Notes under the pieces: generated by a model
The model's input: the letters and a program-made list of their open reading frames with translations, nothing else
Database searches by the model: none
What the model was told of the DNA's origin: nothing
From: Serendipita indica DSM 11827
Taxonomy: Eukaryota; Basidiomycota; Agaricomycetes; Sebacinales; Serendipitaceae
Assembly (NCBI GenBank): GCA_910890315.1
Contig: CAJVGD010000001.1
Span: forward strand, 1,736,001 to 1,800,000
Length of the DNA stretch: 64,000 nt
Direction of reading: 5' to 3'
Shown here: positions 47,013-59,277 of the stretch, one piece after another
Numbering within the stretch: the stretch's first letter is position 1
Layout: every line of letters starts with the position of its first letter
Position numbers and translations under genes: made by a program

Positions 47013-49206
47013 ATGTTCCAGCGTGACCCTCGAGCTGGCGTATTCCTTGGTGGAGATCGTGTCTCGGGACAAGAAATTCGCGATCAGAATGGTCAGTTTA
47101 TACGCGTCTAGTACACGCTCGCTCACACACGCTGCGGCATACCACAGTCACGGCAGCCCTGGCAATCTCCAACATTGTAAAGAGTTCTCTGGGACCTCTT
47201 GGATTGGACAAGATGCTCGTGGACAATATCGGCGTATGTCTTTACTATGCACCATCTCAGCCGCTGATCCTTCTTTTGCTTACAGGAAGTCACCATATCA
47301 AACGATGGTGCTACTATTCTAAGCTTACTACACGTCGAGCACCCTGCTGGGAGGATATTTGTAGATCTTGCTCAGAAACAAGACAAGGAAGTCGGCGATG
47401 GCACTACATCGGTCGTCATCATTGCCGCAGAGCTACTGAGAAGAGCAAACGACCTCGTCAAGATGAAAATTCATCCAACGACAATCATCACCGGCTACCG
47501 CCTCGCCTGCAAAGAGGCGTGCAAATTCATGATGGAGCAATTGAGCCACAAGGTCGACGCGTTGGGTCGCGATACACTTATCAACGTCGCAAAGACGAGC
47601 ATGTCGAGCAAGATTCTCGGAAGGTATGAACGTTTGTCACGTTTGTTACCACAACGACTGATGAGTGGCATTCAGCGACGACGACTTTTTTGCTCCCATG
47701 GCCGTAGATGCCATGCTTGCAGTCAAAACGATCACCCAGCGTGGTGACATTCGATATCCGGTCAAGGCTGTCAATGTACTAAAAGCTCATGGCAAGAGTG
47801 CCCGAGAGTCCATCTATGTCAAGGGATACGCGCTCAATTGCACTGTTGCAAGTCAAGGTAAGACTATATCATCAATATGATTCTTTCCTTATCCTTTTCA
47901 GCGATGAAGACGCGCATCCAAAATGCAAAGATTGCCTGCGTCGATATCGATTTCCGTAAACAACGCATGCATCTGGGGATTCAATTACAAGCAGACGATC
48001 CAGAACAGCTAGAAGGAATGAGAAGACGGTACGCATTTTGGCCATTCGGTCAACGAAACGCGTCTGACGCACGGGTGTAGAGAGTCGGAGATTGTCCTCG
48101 AGCGCGTTCGCAAGATTCTCGCTGCCGGTGCCAATGTCGTCTTGACAGCCCGAGGGATCGATGATCTCTGTCTGAAAGAGTTTGTCGAGGCGGGCGCCAT
48201 GGCCGTGCGTAGATGTCGCAAAGAGGACCTACGCCGTATTGCAAAAGCGACTGGAGGCACTCTCGTCTCCAGTCTGGCAAACCTTGATGGTGAGGAGACT
48301 TTTGAAGCGAGCAATTTGGGCACAGCAGAGGAAGTCGTCCAGGAGCGTATCTCTGACGACGAACTCATTCTCATCAAGGGCACCAAGTCTGTCAGTTCGT
48401 CATCCATCATTCTCCGAGGAGCGAATGATTACATGCTTGATGAGATGGAACGCGCTCTCCACGACTCGCTCTCCATCATCAAGCGTACACTGGAGAGCGG
48501 CTCTGTCGTTCCCGGTGGAGGAGCCGTCGAAACCGCACTCAACGTCTACTTGGAAAACTTTGCAACGAGTTTGGCAAGTTTCTATAACTTTACATTAGAG
48601 GACTAGGCTAACAAGGGCAGTGTAGGGTTCCCGCGAACAACTCGCCATTGCCGAATTTGCCAACGCGCTCTTGGTCATCCCTCGAACGTTGGCGGTCAAC
48701 GCAGCCAAGGATTCAACCGAGCTGGTCGGAAAGCTGCGCGCGTGCCACTACGCCTCGCAGACGGCGCCAAAGGGAGACCGACGCAAAGCAGGGATGCGCT
48801 ACGGGCTAGACTTGCTCAACGGCGAGATTGTCGACAATGTCTCTGCGGGTATCCTCGAGCCGACGATGAGCAAAGTCAAGAGTCTCAAGAGCGCATACGA
48901 GGCAGCTGTCAGCTTACTCCGCATCGACGACGCCATCGCTGTCGCACCTGGTACGTAACCGATTTCGTGTTCTCTCAATCGTCGTTGAATTACTCCCCCA
49001 CCTTTTACTCTCACATCTCCATCCCTGTTGGAGCTCATCGGGCTCCATACCACCCTATAAACTTTTTGGCACTCTCGTTCCCGTGTTGCTCGGGTGGCGT
49101 CCGCCTCATTTCTCCGCTTTGCCTCATTCTAGTCCACGAGTTGTGATCGCTAACACATGACCATCGAACAGAACAAAAGCCAGAAAGGGATGAACACGGT
49201 CATTAA
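47013..49206 (+). CDS. CCT1: T-complex protein 1 subunit alpha (CCT1)
   Basis: Subunit of the cytosolic TRiC/CCT chaperonin that folds actin and tubulin. The start MFQRDPRAG is followed by [16 protein letters not shown]. Exons then give [40 protein letters not shown] and the catalytic [15 protein letters not shown] (Asp of the ATPase motif). [18 protein letters not shown] marks the apical domain, and [12 protein letters not shown] and [20 protein letters not shown] the equatorial domain. The final exon encodes only the last ~11 residues ([11 protein letters not shown]) after an unusually long intron of ~218 bases (about 48953-49171). Other introns are 45-75 bases. Confidence 0.96.
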
Positions 49207-49750
49207 TGAGGTTGTTCACTGTAGCGGTTAGACGTCGTCTATAATCACAAAAGACAAAGGTTCAAACAATGGGGGCCTTCGTGTCGATGAGTGAAACGTA
49301 TATTCACGCTTTTTGCAAAGCCTTTTGCAGACAGTCAGCCACACAGGGAGCCCGTCGTGAGAGCTGAGCTAGTGTACAACGTAAGATCACATGGAAGCAA
49401 TTGGGTGAGAATAGTTGAACAGATCTGAAACACCGGAGAAAATGAAGCAGCGCGACAAGTGCTCGGATAACAAAGACTGGGACGACGGGTCACGGGCAGC
49501 GGAAGGGGGACTCTATGTGACAAGGACGGTTTGATGGGTGGATGTAGAATAGGGGAGTCGAGCCGCACTGGGTCGATGATCGAATGATATGCCACAGGTG
49601 ACGAGTCGAGAGAGAGAGTGGAAGACGCATGCTGTATAAGTTGGAGCCATAGGTGGTATGTTGGAGACAAAACCGGAAACTGCTAAAGTGGGAATTCCTA
49701 CCGAGTTGCTGGGGGGTGTGGAGGAAGCGTGTGGTGCGACAGAGGCTCTG
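49207..49750. other. Convergent intergenic region
   Basis: About 540 bases between CCT1 and a minus-strand gene. It includes a weak tRNA-like stretch near 49215-49270 that does not fold convincingly (see rejected). No gene is supported. Confidence 0.4.
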
Positions 49751-50683
49751 TTAGCACGAGGGCCCAAGAGCGGGTGTAGTCGAGGCGGAGAGGGCGTGCT
49801 CTCGAGGAGCGGGGCTGTAGCGATACAGTGGTGTCTCTTCGACGACATGGATAGCAGGACGAGCCGAGTTATCATAAACAGCGCCTTCTGTTATCGACGG
49901 GAGACCAGCGTTGTCGTCCCGACCAGCGGATGCAACGAGCTGATTCAGATTAGAGCTCGACGTTGAGCGGCCCAAAATAGAGGTAATGGATCGATAGGCC
50001 CCGGGAGTGAGTGGCCATTCTACAGAATCGGCTTCAGATTCGCCCTCGACATCTTCCTCCATCCCAGGAGCAGTCGACAGATCGTCGTCGTCGTCTTCTG
50101 GCAATGGATAGTGGAACGGTCGTAGGTCCTCGAGGACAATGGGCTCTCGCGGCGGAAGGGGAGCTGGCACAGAGATGGGCTGGGGCTCATCGAATGTATT
50201 TGAGAGTAACCAATCGAGATCGAGGTCATCTTCACCCTCTTCTTCTTCCCCGTACATCTTGTGAGAAGCGCCAGCTTTGGTGGTATCGTCGTACTCATCG
50301 TCGCTCAAGTCTTCGAGAAGCGAATCGAGCCATTTTGCCTCTGCGTCAGCGTCTTCAGAACTGTATACCCGCGACGCCGTCAAAGACGTTGCGTCTGGGA
50401 ACACAAAGTCGTCTTCGTCTGTTCGAGGGACGACAGGGCTGGCGGTAGATGCAAGTGGCAAAGGCGGCTGCTGTGGCGACGCGAGGGTCGGGGAAGGGGG
50501 TGACGACTGTGATGGCAGAGCTTCTGCGAATGGGAGGTCCCCGCGGGTTATCGAATTTCGCAGCAACACCTTGCGCAACAGTTTGTCCGCGTCTCGCGAG
50601 CGGTCAAGCGAACCAGCAGCTTGCTGGAGCTTCCGCCGCGAGACAGAGGTGAGCCAGGCGGTTGTGTCGATAGACTGAAGCAT
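49751..50683 (-). CDS. Acidic hypothetical protein
   Basis: From ATG 50683 (MLQSIDTTAWLTSVSRRKLQ) the frame encodes about 310 residues. The N-terminal 60 residues are helical and basic (DADKLLRKVLLRNSITRG). The middle is Pro/Ser-rich, then a strongly acidic stretch (KMYGEEEEGEDDLDLDWLL) with a bulky hydrophobic end resembles transactivation-type sequence. A second acidic run (PLPEDDDDDLSTAPGMEEDV) and ITSILGRSTSSSNLNQLV follow. The frame stays open to an ATG at 50977, but that extension looks like 5' UTR. No domain is recognised. A regulatory or scaffold role is speculation. Confidence 0.6.
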   Translation of the reverse strand: MLQSIDTTAWLTSVSRRKLQQAAGSLDRSRDADKLLRKVLLRNSITRGDLPFAEALPSQSSPPSPTLASPQQPPLPLASTASPVVPRTDEDDFVFPDATSLTASRVYSSEDADAEAKWLDSLLEDLSDDEYDDTTKAGASHKMYGEEEEGEDDLDLDWLLSNTFDEPQPISVPAPLPPREPIVLEDLRPFHYPLPEDDDDDLSTAPGMEEDVEGESEADSVEWPLTPGAYRSITSILGRSTSSSNLNQLVASAGRDDNAGLPSITEGAVYDNSARPAIHVVEETPLYRYSPAPREHALSASTTPALGPSC

Positions 50684-51500
50684 TGTAGTAGGAGATTTGT
50701 CGAGGATTGGTTGTCTGGAGGGGTTATCGAATGACGTGTTTGGAGACGAGGACGGCGTTATCTCAGTCAGCGTGGAGAAATTCTGAGAAAATGCAGTTGG
50801 TGCAGAGGGAACGAAATCTGATCGAGTGCAGCTTGTTGTTGACGATAATTGATGTGCGTGGGGGATCGAGTGACCGGAGCTGACGGAGGCGGGATGGCTA
50901 CAGAAGGAGGGGAGAGTGAGCAACGAGTCTGGATATGAGACGCTGAAATATAATCGGATTGTAATCAGAGCTAGCAAGGCGCCGAACCCTCAGCTGGGCT
51001 GCTGCAGTCTTGCGACTTCTGAATAAAGCGCGATTCAAGAGAGCGCGGTCCTCGTGTGTGGCGGGAAAATTCGAGATAAATCAGAGACGCACCAGAGAGA
51101 TGACTGGGATCAGATTCGTATGCGGTCGACCACAAAGGGCTCAAAGAGATTGTTGGAGGAGGCGATCTTGTCTTTGCGTACCATTATCTTGGGGGTGCTC
51201 AACGATGCACACGAGAGGTACAAGTGCGTAGATTCTGTCTTTGCAGGCGACTTAGACGCGCATGGCGGTCTGGCAGTAAACTTGGGTCGAGGTCGGGTCT
51301 GACTTGGATGGGACAAACTTTTCGACCGGGGGGGCTTATAGCAGAAGACCGGCCCTAGTCACCGAGCCTGTGCTCCCCTTTGGTGTCAAATGGCGAATTC
51401 TATTCCGCCATAGGGAACTTGTATTACCTCTTATCGCGCACGCCCAGTCTCAGATTCACGCCCGATGGCCCTGCTCCTTCTCCGACAATCATCATTTTTC
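50684..51500. other. Region without a supported gene
   Basis: Upstream of the acidic protein and downstream of CDC27 on the same strand. Short frames exist on both strands around 51050-51310, but I see no domain, conserved motif or consistent splice structure. It probably holds the promoter and 5' UTR of the acidic protein gene. Confidence 0.4.
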
Positions 51501-54446
51501 TCAGCCCTCCATGCTCACATCCACCACACTCTCGCTCGGTCCATCAATGCTCGTCTCCCCCGCGCCCGTCGACGACAGCGACGGTCCCCCAACAGCAGCG
51601 GCGGCATTCCGACTCCGTGCGGCTTCGTCCACAAGCTTTGCAATCCTGGGCGCATTCCGAGGATCAAGATCCCGAGCTGTCGCAAGTATCCGTGTGGCCT
51701 CTGTCGTCTTGCCTTGGAGATGGTACACTTTTCCGAGCAATAGGACCACATTAGGTTCGCTCGGCGAAAGATCGCACAGTCGCACGAGGTCCTCTTCGGC
51801 CGCCTGATTCGACAAATGAATAATTGGGACATTTAGCGTGAGTCCGTCGTCAGCCACGTTTATCCGCCGCCGCGGGTAACTCACCTCAAAGTTTTCTCGC
51901 TGCACCATAATCTTTGCTCGTCTGTACCGCACCAATGGGTTATTGGGACTCGCCTCGAGGGCCACATTGAAGAGCGACAATGCCTCCTCCACACGCCCTT
52001 GCCGTTCGTGAACCTGAATGAAATGAGGCCCGGCGAGCCCTTAAGCCTCGATGCTCGTTTGTCCCACGCGTATCTCGTACGTACCATGCCTAAACATGCA
52101 AGCAACACCGCATTCGCCGGGTGAATCTCTACCGCTCGCTCAAAGTGGTACTGTGCCAGAGCCAGTCGCCCCATTTTCAGGTAGCAGCTCCCGAGTCCGT
52201 ACCTAACAAATCAACGAGGTTAGCATGTGACAACGATCAGCTCGCCGGTGGCGATCCAACTCCAACGGAAAAACGCGTACCAGGCGTTGTAGTGCCGCCG
52301 ATCGTGCCCTAAAGCTTGTTCGAACAGAACGATCGCTTTCTTGACATCGTCTGTCACAAGCGACTCGTGACCGCCTAATGTGTACGCATATGCACAGTAA
52401 GGATCCAGCTCTGAGGCTCGTTGGAAGCACACCATGGCCTGGGCATGCTCCTTTTGCAGCGAGAAGCAGTTCCCTACGGCTATCCAAGCTTCAGGAGACC
52501 GCGGATTGGTACTCAATAGTTCCTGTGCAAGAAAGGAGAGTTGAGCATTTCGTCGTAAATGCCATAGTAATGTCGAATATAATTCCATATCCCATATCCG
52601 ATATGGATCCAGTCTTCGGGCCGCCTTGAACGCTCTCTCGGACTGATTGGTTAGTCCACATGCCTACTACCTTTGTCAACGCCACATACCTGAACGTATT
52701 CTACAAGTTCGTAATGAGCCCTTGCAATCATTATAAGAACGCTAGGTGCCAAATATTGATTACGAGGTAATCGTTCCAGGCAATCCAGGGCTGTCCGACT
52801 TTCGTACTTGCTGAGATGAAATTGTGCCCGGGCAAAGTGCTTCATGAGGTCGAACACATATCTTTCAGCTATCGCTGTCCTCTGCTTCGTCTCTGGTGGG
52901 ACGATGGATCCACCTGGGATGTTCTCCGTCGAATCAGAACGCGGAGACTGGGCTATCGAACCGGAAGATTGGGACGGTGCATCCCCAGCCGTATCTTCCA
53001 CGTCCGACACGGACCGAGATCTGTGACGTGCCTTGCGGCGATTATCTTTGCTCAACGGCGGGTGCTTCCGCGCATTCAGAACGAGATAAGGCGTGGATAA
53101 GACGGCGGCTTCACCTTTATCTGTGTTTGTTTCCCATTACTCATCAGAAGCCTTGTACTTCTTCTGGTCGCCGACTGGGGAGCCAAATTCTGGGCCGTCG
53201 CCTATAATAGGTGAGTGCAGCTCAAAAAGAAACTCGAGCATACCAACCGTCTCCTTCCCTTTGTTCGAGCGACCAGTAGCTGTACGGATGCGTTTATTAG
53301 GGCCTTCATCGACTGCCGCTGCCCCTCGCCTCGTTCCGGCAAACTGACCACTGGAATGGATGGGCAAACCAAGTTGAGGGATCGGAATTCCAGATTGCGG
53401 TATAGATGTTGATTTGTAGAGCTCTGGAAGAGCTCCCAGTGGTGTTTGCGGAACACTGGGCAAAGTTAGTGGTCGGTCGATCTCTTAGCGTTCCAAATTG
53501 ACCTTGGCGCTCCCATAGTCGTAGTGTCTGGCTTTGGCAAGTTTCCGAGATGATACCTGTAGGGCAGCTGGTCGACGCCACTCTGCTCTGGTGTAAATAA
53601 TCCTCTACTGCTCCCGACCGCTTCCGGTTTCGTGAGGGGTGTTGGGGCGATAGCGTACTGCTTTGAAATCCTTGACAGTATGGGATTGGAGGTCAAAGGA
53701 CGCGGTGGAGTGGGTTCGTTATCAGACGGGAGTGTGGCCGGTACGTTCTGGAGATGTGGAGGAATCTTCAGCACCTCGTCAATCTTGATATCAGCACCTT
53801 GAGAAGTATGAGTACACTCGCTTGTCTACTTCGTGAAAATATACTCACCAAGAGTGCATAGGCCTAGCCAGGCGTCCCATATCAGGGGTTCCAACGCCAG
53901 AGCATGGGAGAAATTGTCTATAGCTTCTTGTCTTTGTGATGCCTTTGCTGCCAACATGCCAGCTTTGCAATATACGATTGCGATGTCAGGAATGTCATGG
54001 GCGAGATGCATGGATTGAGCGGCTGTATTCAGAATAGCACAAAATGCAGCAGTTTCAGCACATGAGACGGGATTCATCGATCAGCAAAGATACTCACGCC
54101 GAGGTTTGCTGCCTTCAGGAATGCCGGTCATCACCTCCAACGCCTCTGTCATCTTCTCCTTTGCCTTTCTGGGCCGTAATAGCCTCTCATTGCACTTTGC
54201 AGCAAGGAACAAGCAGCCGGCGCAGGGCTCGTCCTGTGGCCTTGTCACTAGATGCAGCGCCGAGTGCGGCTGGTCCGATTTCAACAACACGTTGGAGAGC
54301 AAATGCCGACTGTCGTGATTCGTTCCATCCATCGAAAATAGTCTCTCTGCATAGAAAAGCGCACTCTTCAGCAACTCCGCGTCCAAAAATCGATGAATCA
54401 AAGTCGTAAGTCGTTGGCTGACGAGTTTGTCATCTACGCCAGACAT
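51501..54446 (-). CDS. CDC27: Anaphase-promoting complex subunit 3 (Cdc27)
   Basis: TPR scaffold of the APC/C that binds Cdc20/Cdh1 and drives cyclin and securin destruction. The N-terminal TPRs include LKSALFYAERLFSMDGTNHD, LFLAAKCNERLLRPRKAKEK and AIDNFSHALALEPLIWDAWL. A long disordered middle (~53140-53780) rich in Ser/Pro follows. The C-terminal TPR superhelix has diagnostic SPEAWIAVGNCFSLQKEHAQ, AMVCFQRASELDPYCAYAYT, LGGHESLVTDDVKKAI, and IVLFEQALGHDRRHYNAWYG, the signature of Cdc27. ARALKMG-type repeats continue to KTTEATRILATARDLDPRNA and an end at 51501. ATG 54446 starts MSGVDDKLVSQRL. About ten introns. An incidental point: this gene lies 60 kb from two kinetochore genes and SFI1. 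Confidence 0.93.
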
Positions 54447-54618
54447 CGCGGATTTTCCGACGCGTCTAGCAGAGTTTTACACGTGTTGGCGGTGATTTGA
54501 GAGGTTTGTCGTCTGTAGACAATGTCGACGCCGAGTTCAAGTGTAAAATGATGCCACTCTCAAGTCGGAAACTCGTGTCTTGGTATAGTATACAATGTTA
54601 AAACATTAGCCAAAATAT

Positions 54619-56313
54619 CTAGTCAATCTTCATCGCATCGTCTGCAGCGGCTGCATTCTTCGACTTTTCGAGCTCACGCGATCGCTGGCAATACTCGTTT
54701 GGATGGTTGACCGTTTCGCCGCCGCCGAGTCCTTCCCCCTTTCGGATCCCATGAGTCAGTTCGTAGACACGAGTGCAGGCGACGTGATAGTGTTGTGTCC
54801 GCACAGAAGAGAGAACGTCTTGCATGTCGTGACTGGAGATACCCATCATGCTCTGCAGGGCAGTCTTGAGATTGTCCTCTGAATAGTGTCTGTATGGGCA
54901 TCCGTGAAACTCGTTTGCCCCCGGTGGGTATGTTGTGAGAATCGTCTGACAACTCAGGAAGGGTCAGCCTCAGTCGACCTGCGAGGATTATTTACCTTCT
55001 CGCGGGATAGTTTGCCATCTTTCCAACCAGACCGTAGTTATGCTTGATATTATACAGGTGTTCCTTGGTGAACTTTTCGTCTGACATCTTTCCTGAGAAT
55101 GCTTTCCGCCAAAAGGCAAGAGCCTCTTCAATGGAAAGACCAACAATCTAGCAATTGTTAATAGTTGAGAAATACCGAAGGATCCAAATACCTTGAGAAA
55201 GAGTCCGTATTGAAGGCGACCTTGGTGGCGTAAGTGGCTCTCCTTTCGCAAATGCTCGTGTAGCGCTCGCATACAGAGCGGAAAGTGTTTCTTGGCGAGT
55301 CCATCAATCATATCCGCAGTAACACTTTCACCACTTTCTGGAGCAGAGTATTCAGACGCCACGCCAGCAAGGAAGCCCTTGGATAAGTGATCAAGAATCG
55401 GTGTCAAGCGGTCCTCATCCATCCTGGGAAGCGCTCTTGCTGTCATCTGAAATAAATGAGATACAGTCAATTCACGCACTAAAGCACTTGCCTCCATTGC
55501 CTCTTCCAAATCTGCTTGGAATTGCTGGAAGACGATGCTTGACTGCTCCCGACTTGGCACATACGCGGCTCCTGCTCTGAGATAGACTCTCCGACCATGT
55601 ACTAGATCTGGAACACGACTCCATGGAACCTTGTAGTATTTTTCTTGTGGAAAGTATTGCAACTGCTTTGGATTGAGGCAGGCCTTGAGATGAGGCTCAA
55701 GCTCTGCCTTTTCTGCATCAGAAACCTGACATAAGGTCAGAATAGGCACATAGAGCTGCATACCTCAACTTACGTCGCCCCAGCCGAAAGCACGAGCCTT
55801 GAGAAATTCTTCCCTCTCCTTGGGATCATCCGTCTCCCACCTAACCTTGAATAGTGCCATCTCTGCTTTGATGAATCGTCTTCTTAGATCCTCTGATCGA
55901 CAGAACGCAAGTCTGAGCACAAAGTGGCTGACATGGTCCTTCTTTCTCTCCGCGTCTTTGTCCGCGTTGATTGCTGTGTTACTGTTTAGGGTGAGGTATT
56001 TCTTCTGCTGCGTATTGACAATCCCTTTGAGCTCCTCAAAGGCGCGATTGCGCACAAACGAGGATTCAATCTCGGCGAGAATGCGAAGTCTGTCCAATCC
56101 CCAAGACTCAAACTGTTCAAGAGTCACATCAAACTGCGGAGGCGTATCGTAGCTAGTACGAGTCAGTAAATTGGTGTATAGCCAAAATCGCTGCGCGTAC
56201 AAGTTGAGACGGTAAGGATAATGAGGCTGAAAGTGATTTTCGACGTGAAGTGGAGCAGATGATTTCGTCGATGTTGACGCTACTGGTCCACGACGCGCCG
56301 TCAGTGCCGCCAT
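54619..56313 (-). CDS. PRI2: DNA primase large subunit
   Basis: Iron-sulphur subunit of the Pol alpha-primase complex that makes RNA primers. The N-terminal helical domain begins after a disordered tail with PHYPYRLNLYAQRFWLY and includes SFVRNRAFEELKGIV and HFVLRLAFCRSEDLRRRF (typical) and KVPWSRVPDLVHGRRVYLRA. The C-terminal Fe-S domain has RKESHLRHQGRLQYGLFLK, then KEHLYNIKHNYGLVGK and the four cysteine ligands in SCQTIL, GCPYRHYS, ACTRVYEL and YCQRSREL. Introns occur at about 55731-55777, 55448-55495, 55151-55195, 54955-54996 and 54890s. ATG 56313 gives MAALTARRGPV. No anomalies. Confidence 0.94.
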
Positions 56314-56407
56314 TGTGAAGGAGAAGGCAGAGATTCACGCTTTCAAACTCCGCCAACCACCAGAACTCGAATATAATGTACAAACGGATCTACAAAGGAG
56401 ACATATA

Positions 56408-58333
56408 TTACGTAGATTTGGCTTCTTCTCGGGCAACCTCTGCCCAGAACGCCGCTGCGTCTCCTCGAGACCAGTACATGGCCGGACTCTCTCGTCGAAC
56501 GACCTTGTCGGTGATAAGAACATACCTGACACCAGACCCAGGTACTTCGTACATGGCATCGAGTAGCAGATTCTCGCAGATACCCCGCAGACCTCGTGCA
56601 CCCCCACCACGTTCAACGGCCAGTTGTGCAATCTCCTTCAATGCAGAGTCGGTGAATCGAATGTCAACGCCCGAATAGTTGAAGAGAGCCGTGTATTGAG
56701 AGACCAGACTTCCCTTCACGTCAGTCAGGATTCGATATAGGTCTTCAACTGCTAGAGGGTTCAAGGAGGAAATGACGGGTAGTCGTGAAACGAATCTAGA
56801 GTGCGTGAGCCAAGGCTATATCAAAAATGGCGACTTACTCTGGAATGTACCTTGGTAACGAATGGCGTGTCAGTGTCCGCTTACTCGCGGAATAGAGTCT
56901 TACCCATAAGATACAAGATCTAAATGGACATTAGAACGATCCAGTACGTATTAATCTACTTGCCTTTTGGCTCCACCAAGCTCCAAGGGTCAGCAGCCTG
57001 GCCATTCTTTGTGAAGAATGGAACAAACTTGTCGTTGCTGGCAGATGCATCACCGAGGTTCGCTCCAAACCCGATAGACTAGATAATCAGAAAGTTTTTC
57101 CGACGATCCACACTACTTACGCCTTTGGCTATGCGACGCTTTACGATGGTGTCGAGACCAACAAAGGCTCCCGAAAGAATAAACAGGACGTTACTAGTGT
57201 CAATCTGGTAGCTCTCAGGGGTGGCTACCAGCGCATAAGCCTCGAGTTCTGGAAGTAATCAAGTCACTTACGGGCTCCCATATCCCTTCGCCGACCTTCC
57301 GAAAACCCATCACTCCCTTTGCTTGCAGTAACTGTGACAACACTTCCTTCCATCATTCGAAGTAATGCTTGTTGAACACCTTCGCCTCCAATGTCGCGCT
57401 GCATATTGTCTCCGCCTGTTGTTCGCCGCGCTAGCTTATCTGACTCGTCAATATAGATAATCCCGGTCCTAAGTACTGCTTAGTAGCCCTCTATTGAGAA
57501 GTTTATACTCACGCTGCGCGATGCGGATCCCAATTCGCCGCTTGCAGCTAGGGGAGTTAGTCTAGATGACTCGATGTTGCAGTGCACATACCAGTCTCTG
57601 TACACACATCTCTACATCATCACCCACATCTAGGATGTACAGTCAGGAATGCTCAGGTTCTAGAGGAGTAACTCACAGCCTGCTTGAGTAAATGCAGTTG
57701 CATCAGATACACTAAAGGGTACATCCAGTATCCTGGCCAATGTCCTTGCAAGCAGTGTCTTTCCAGTACCGGATGGTCCAATCACCAGAACATTGCTCTT
57801 CTCGAACAACGGTATCGGCTGTGGGGCAGCCGCTGCAGGAAATGCTCTACGCCGAAAAGGATGAGGAGTCAAGGGTATTTCGTTTGATCCAGAAACTGTT
57901 TCAATGTTTAAAAGATGTAAAATGCATAAGCGAATAAACTTGCCAAATTCATCTGTGTGTCCCTCGTTATGGTGTCCCAAGTTTGCTCGTACTCGATTAT
58001 AATGGTTATAAACTCTGAAAAAGAGTTAAATCTTGTCTGTGACTACGATAAGGATAGCATACGCGACTGCAAGGATCTTCTTTGCCCGTTCTTGGCCAAC
58101 AATATAGTCATTCAGATATTCTACGAGCTATAAAGTGTTCGTAATGAGCCATCACTGTGCTATAACCTTACCTGGCGAGGACTCGCGACGCTGGGCGACC
58201 AGCTCGGCAATCCGTCTCGACTCGATGATTGATCCTTGTTGTGAAATGCCGGTAGCGTCCTGACTAATCTTCTTTGAGCTATTATATGTACTCCTTGGCG
58301 ATGTACATGGCGGACCGAGGGACGTAGATTCAT
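56408..58333 (-). CDS. CLPX: Mitochondrial ClpX-type unfoldase (Mcx1)
   Basis: AAA+ unfoldase of the mitochondrial matrix. The first exon (ATG 58333) is Arg-rich and lacks acids in the first 30 residues ([28 protein letters not shown]), as expected for a mitochondrial presequence. No Cys4 zinc domain precedes the AAA domain. Walker A is [19 protein letters not shown] (~57775), and Walker B lies around [13 protein letters not shown] (~57440). [19 protein letters not shown] marks the sensor 1 region. [14 protein letters not shown] (IGF loop that docks ClpP in bacteria), EFVSRLPVI and [20 protein letters not shown] (sensor 2) complete the protein. It ends at 56408. More than ten short introns. 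The IGF loop suggests that a ClpP partner exists in this organism, unlike yeast. Confidence 0.92.
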
Positions 58334-58476
58334 TGAAGTCGAGTCTGAGTTTGTTGTGCCACTTTGCTCTTGACTCGATCCAGACTCTTCAAACCGGCTA
58401 GACTATGGAGCCTCCGACACGAAAGGGACCGGACCTTGAAGATGTTAGGTGAAGAATCAGAGCAGCATTACGATAC
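58334..58476. promoter_or_regulatory. Bidirectional promoter, ClpX / SPC24
   Basis: 143 bases between divergent ATGs. No recognisable elements. Confidence 0.4.
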
Positions 58477-59195
58477 ATGGACGCTGATAACGAGCCAAGC
58501 TCAATGTTGGTCGCATTTAGTGATCTGTTTAGACGCGCTCCGGATATGGAGGTCATAAATGAAGGAACAGATCACACAAAGAAAGTCTCAGCCGCTCGAA
58601 ATGCTCAGCTCGAGTCAATACGGACTGATCTACGAGGTACAGCTTTCACTGCAACGATAATCGTGTGTTCACGCGTCTTATTGCACTAAATAGCGCTCTC
58701 AAAGAGCTTAGAAGCCTCAAAGACTGCTGCTCAGCGCTCGGACGACGTGCCGTCGCGTGCTGAACATACGCGCACGGTGGAGACGCTCGAGCAGAAGCAT
58801 TTCGCAAGTATGAAAGCGATAGGAAAGCTCGAAAGAGAACTAGGAGACAAGGTGTCGCACATATCTAGAGTGAAAGACGAGACGGCGATTTGGGAGCTCA
58901 AAGATCCGATAGCGGATCATGAAGTGGATAATCTACCGTATGTAAGCCATGTCAAGCATACATTTACTAACGTCTCGCAGACTCCGGGCCCAGATTTGGA
59001 AGTCACTGGGCTTTGAACTTAGACGAGGACCTGATGGGAAAGCAAATAAGCTTCTAATCCGTATGTATACTCTATCATTATTCTTGCTCTGACAACCAGG
59101 TAGGAACTGAGAGTGGTGACTGGCGAGTGCACCCTGTTCATGAAAAGCTCTCCGTTGACGAGACGAATGAACTATGGAGCATCAATGCGAGCTAA
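58477..59195 (+). CDS. SPC24: Kinetochore protein Spc24
   Basis: Subunit of the Ndc80 complex that, with Spc25, links Ndc80-Nuf2 to the inner kinetochore. ATG 58477 starts MDADNEPSSMLVAFSDLFRR. A coiled coil follows (TVETLEQKHFASMKAIGKLE, RELGDKVSHIS). The globular C-terminal domain reads LRAQIWKSLGFELRRGPDGK, then ANKLLIR, SGDWRVHPVHEKLSV and ends ETNELWSINAS. The (L)RxxIWRSLGFE and LWxL blocks are the family hallmark. Introns at about 58637-58692, 58939-58980 and 59059-59106 give a continuous reading frame. About 190 residues, which fits Spc24. Confidence 0.88.
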
Positions 59196-59277
59196 TCTTC
59201 ACTTGTGTACGAATTATAGACTGTTACTCTTGTATTTCCCTGATCTAAATCCATACGCTCTCGGAGAGAGACTGCCT

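Noticed and set aside
49215-49280. tRNA-like segment with GCGGTTAGAC and GGTTCAAAC elements
   Set aside because: The box-A and box-B like strings are present, but the T stem and the acceptor stem do not pair and no anticodon loop of proper size forms.
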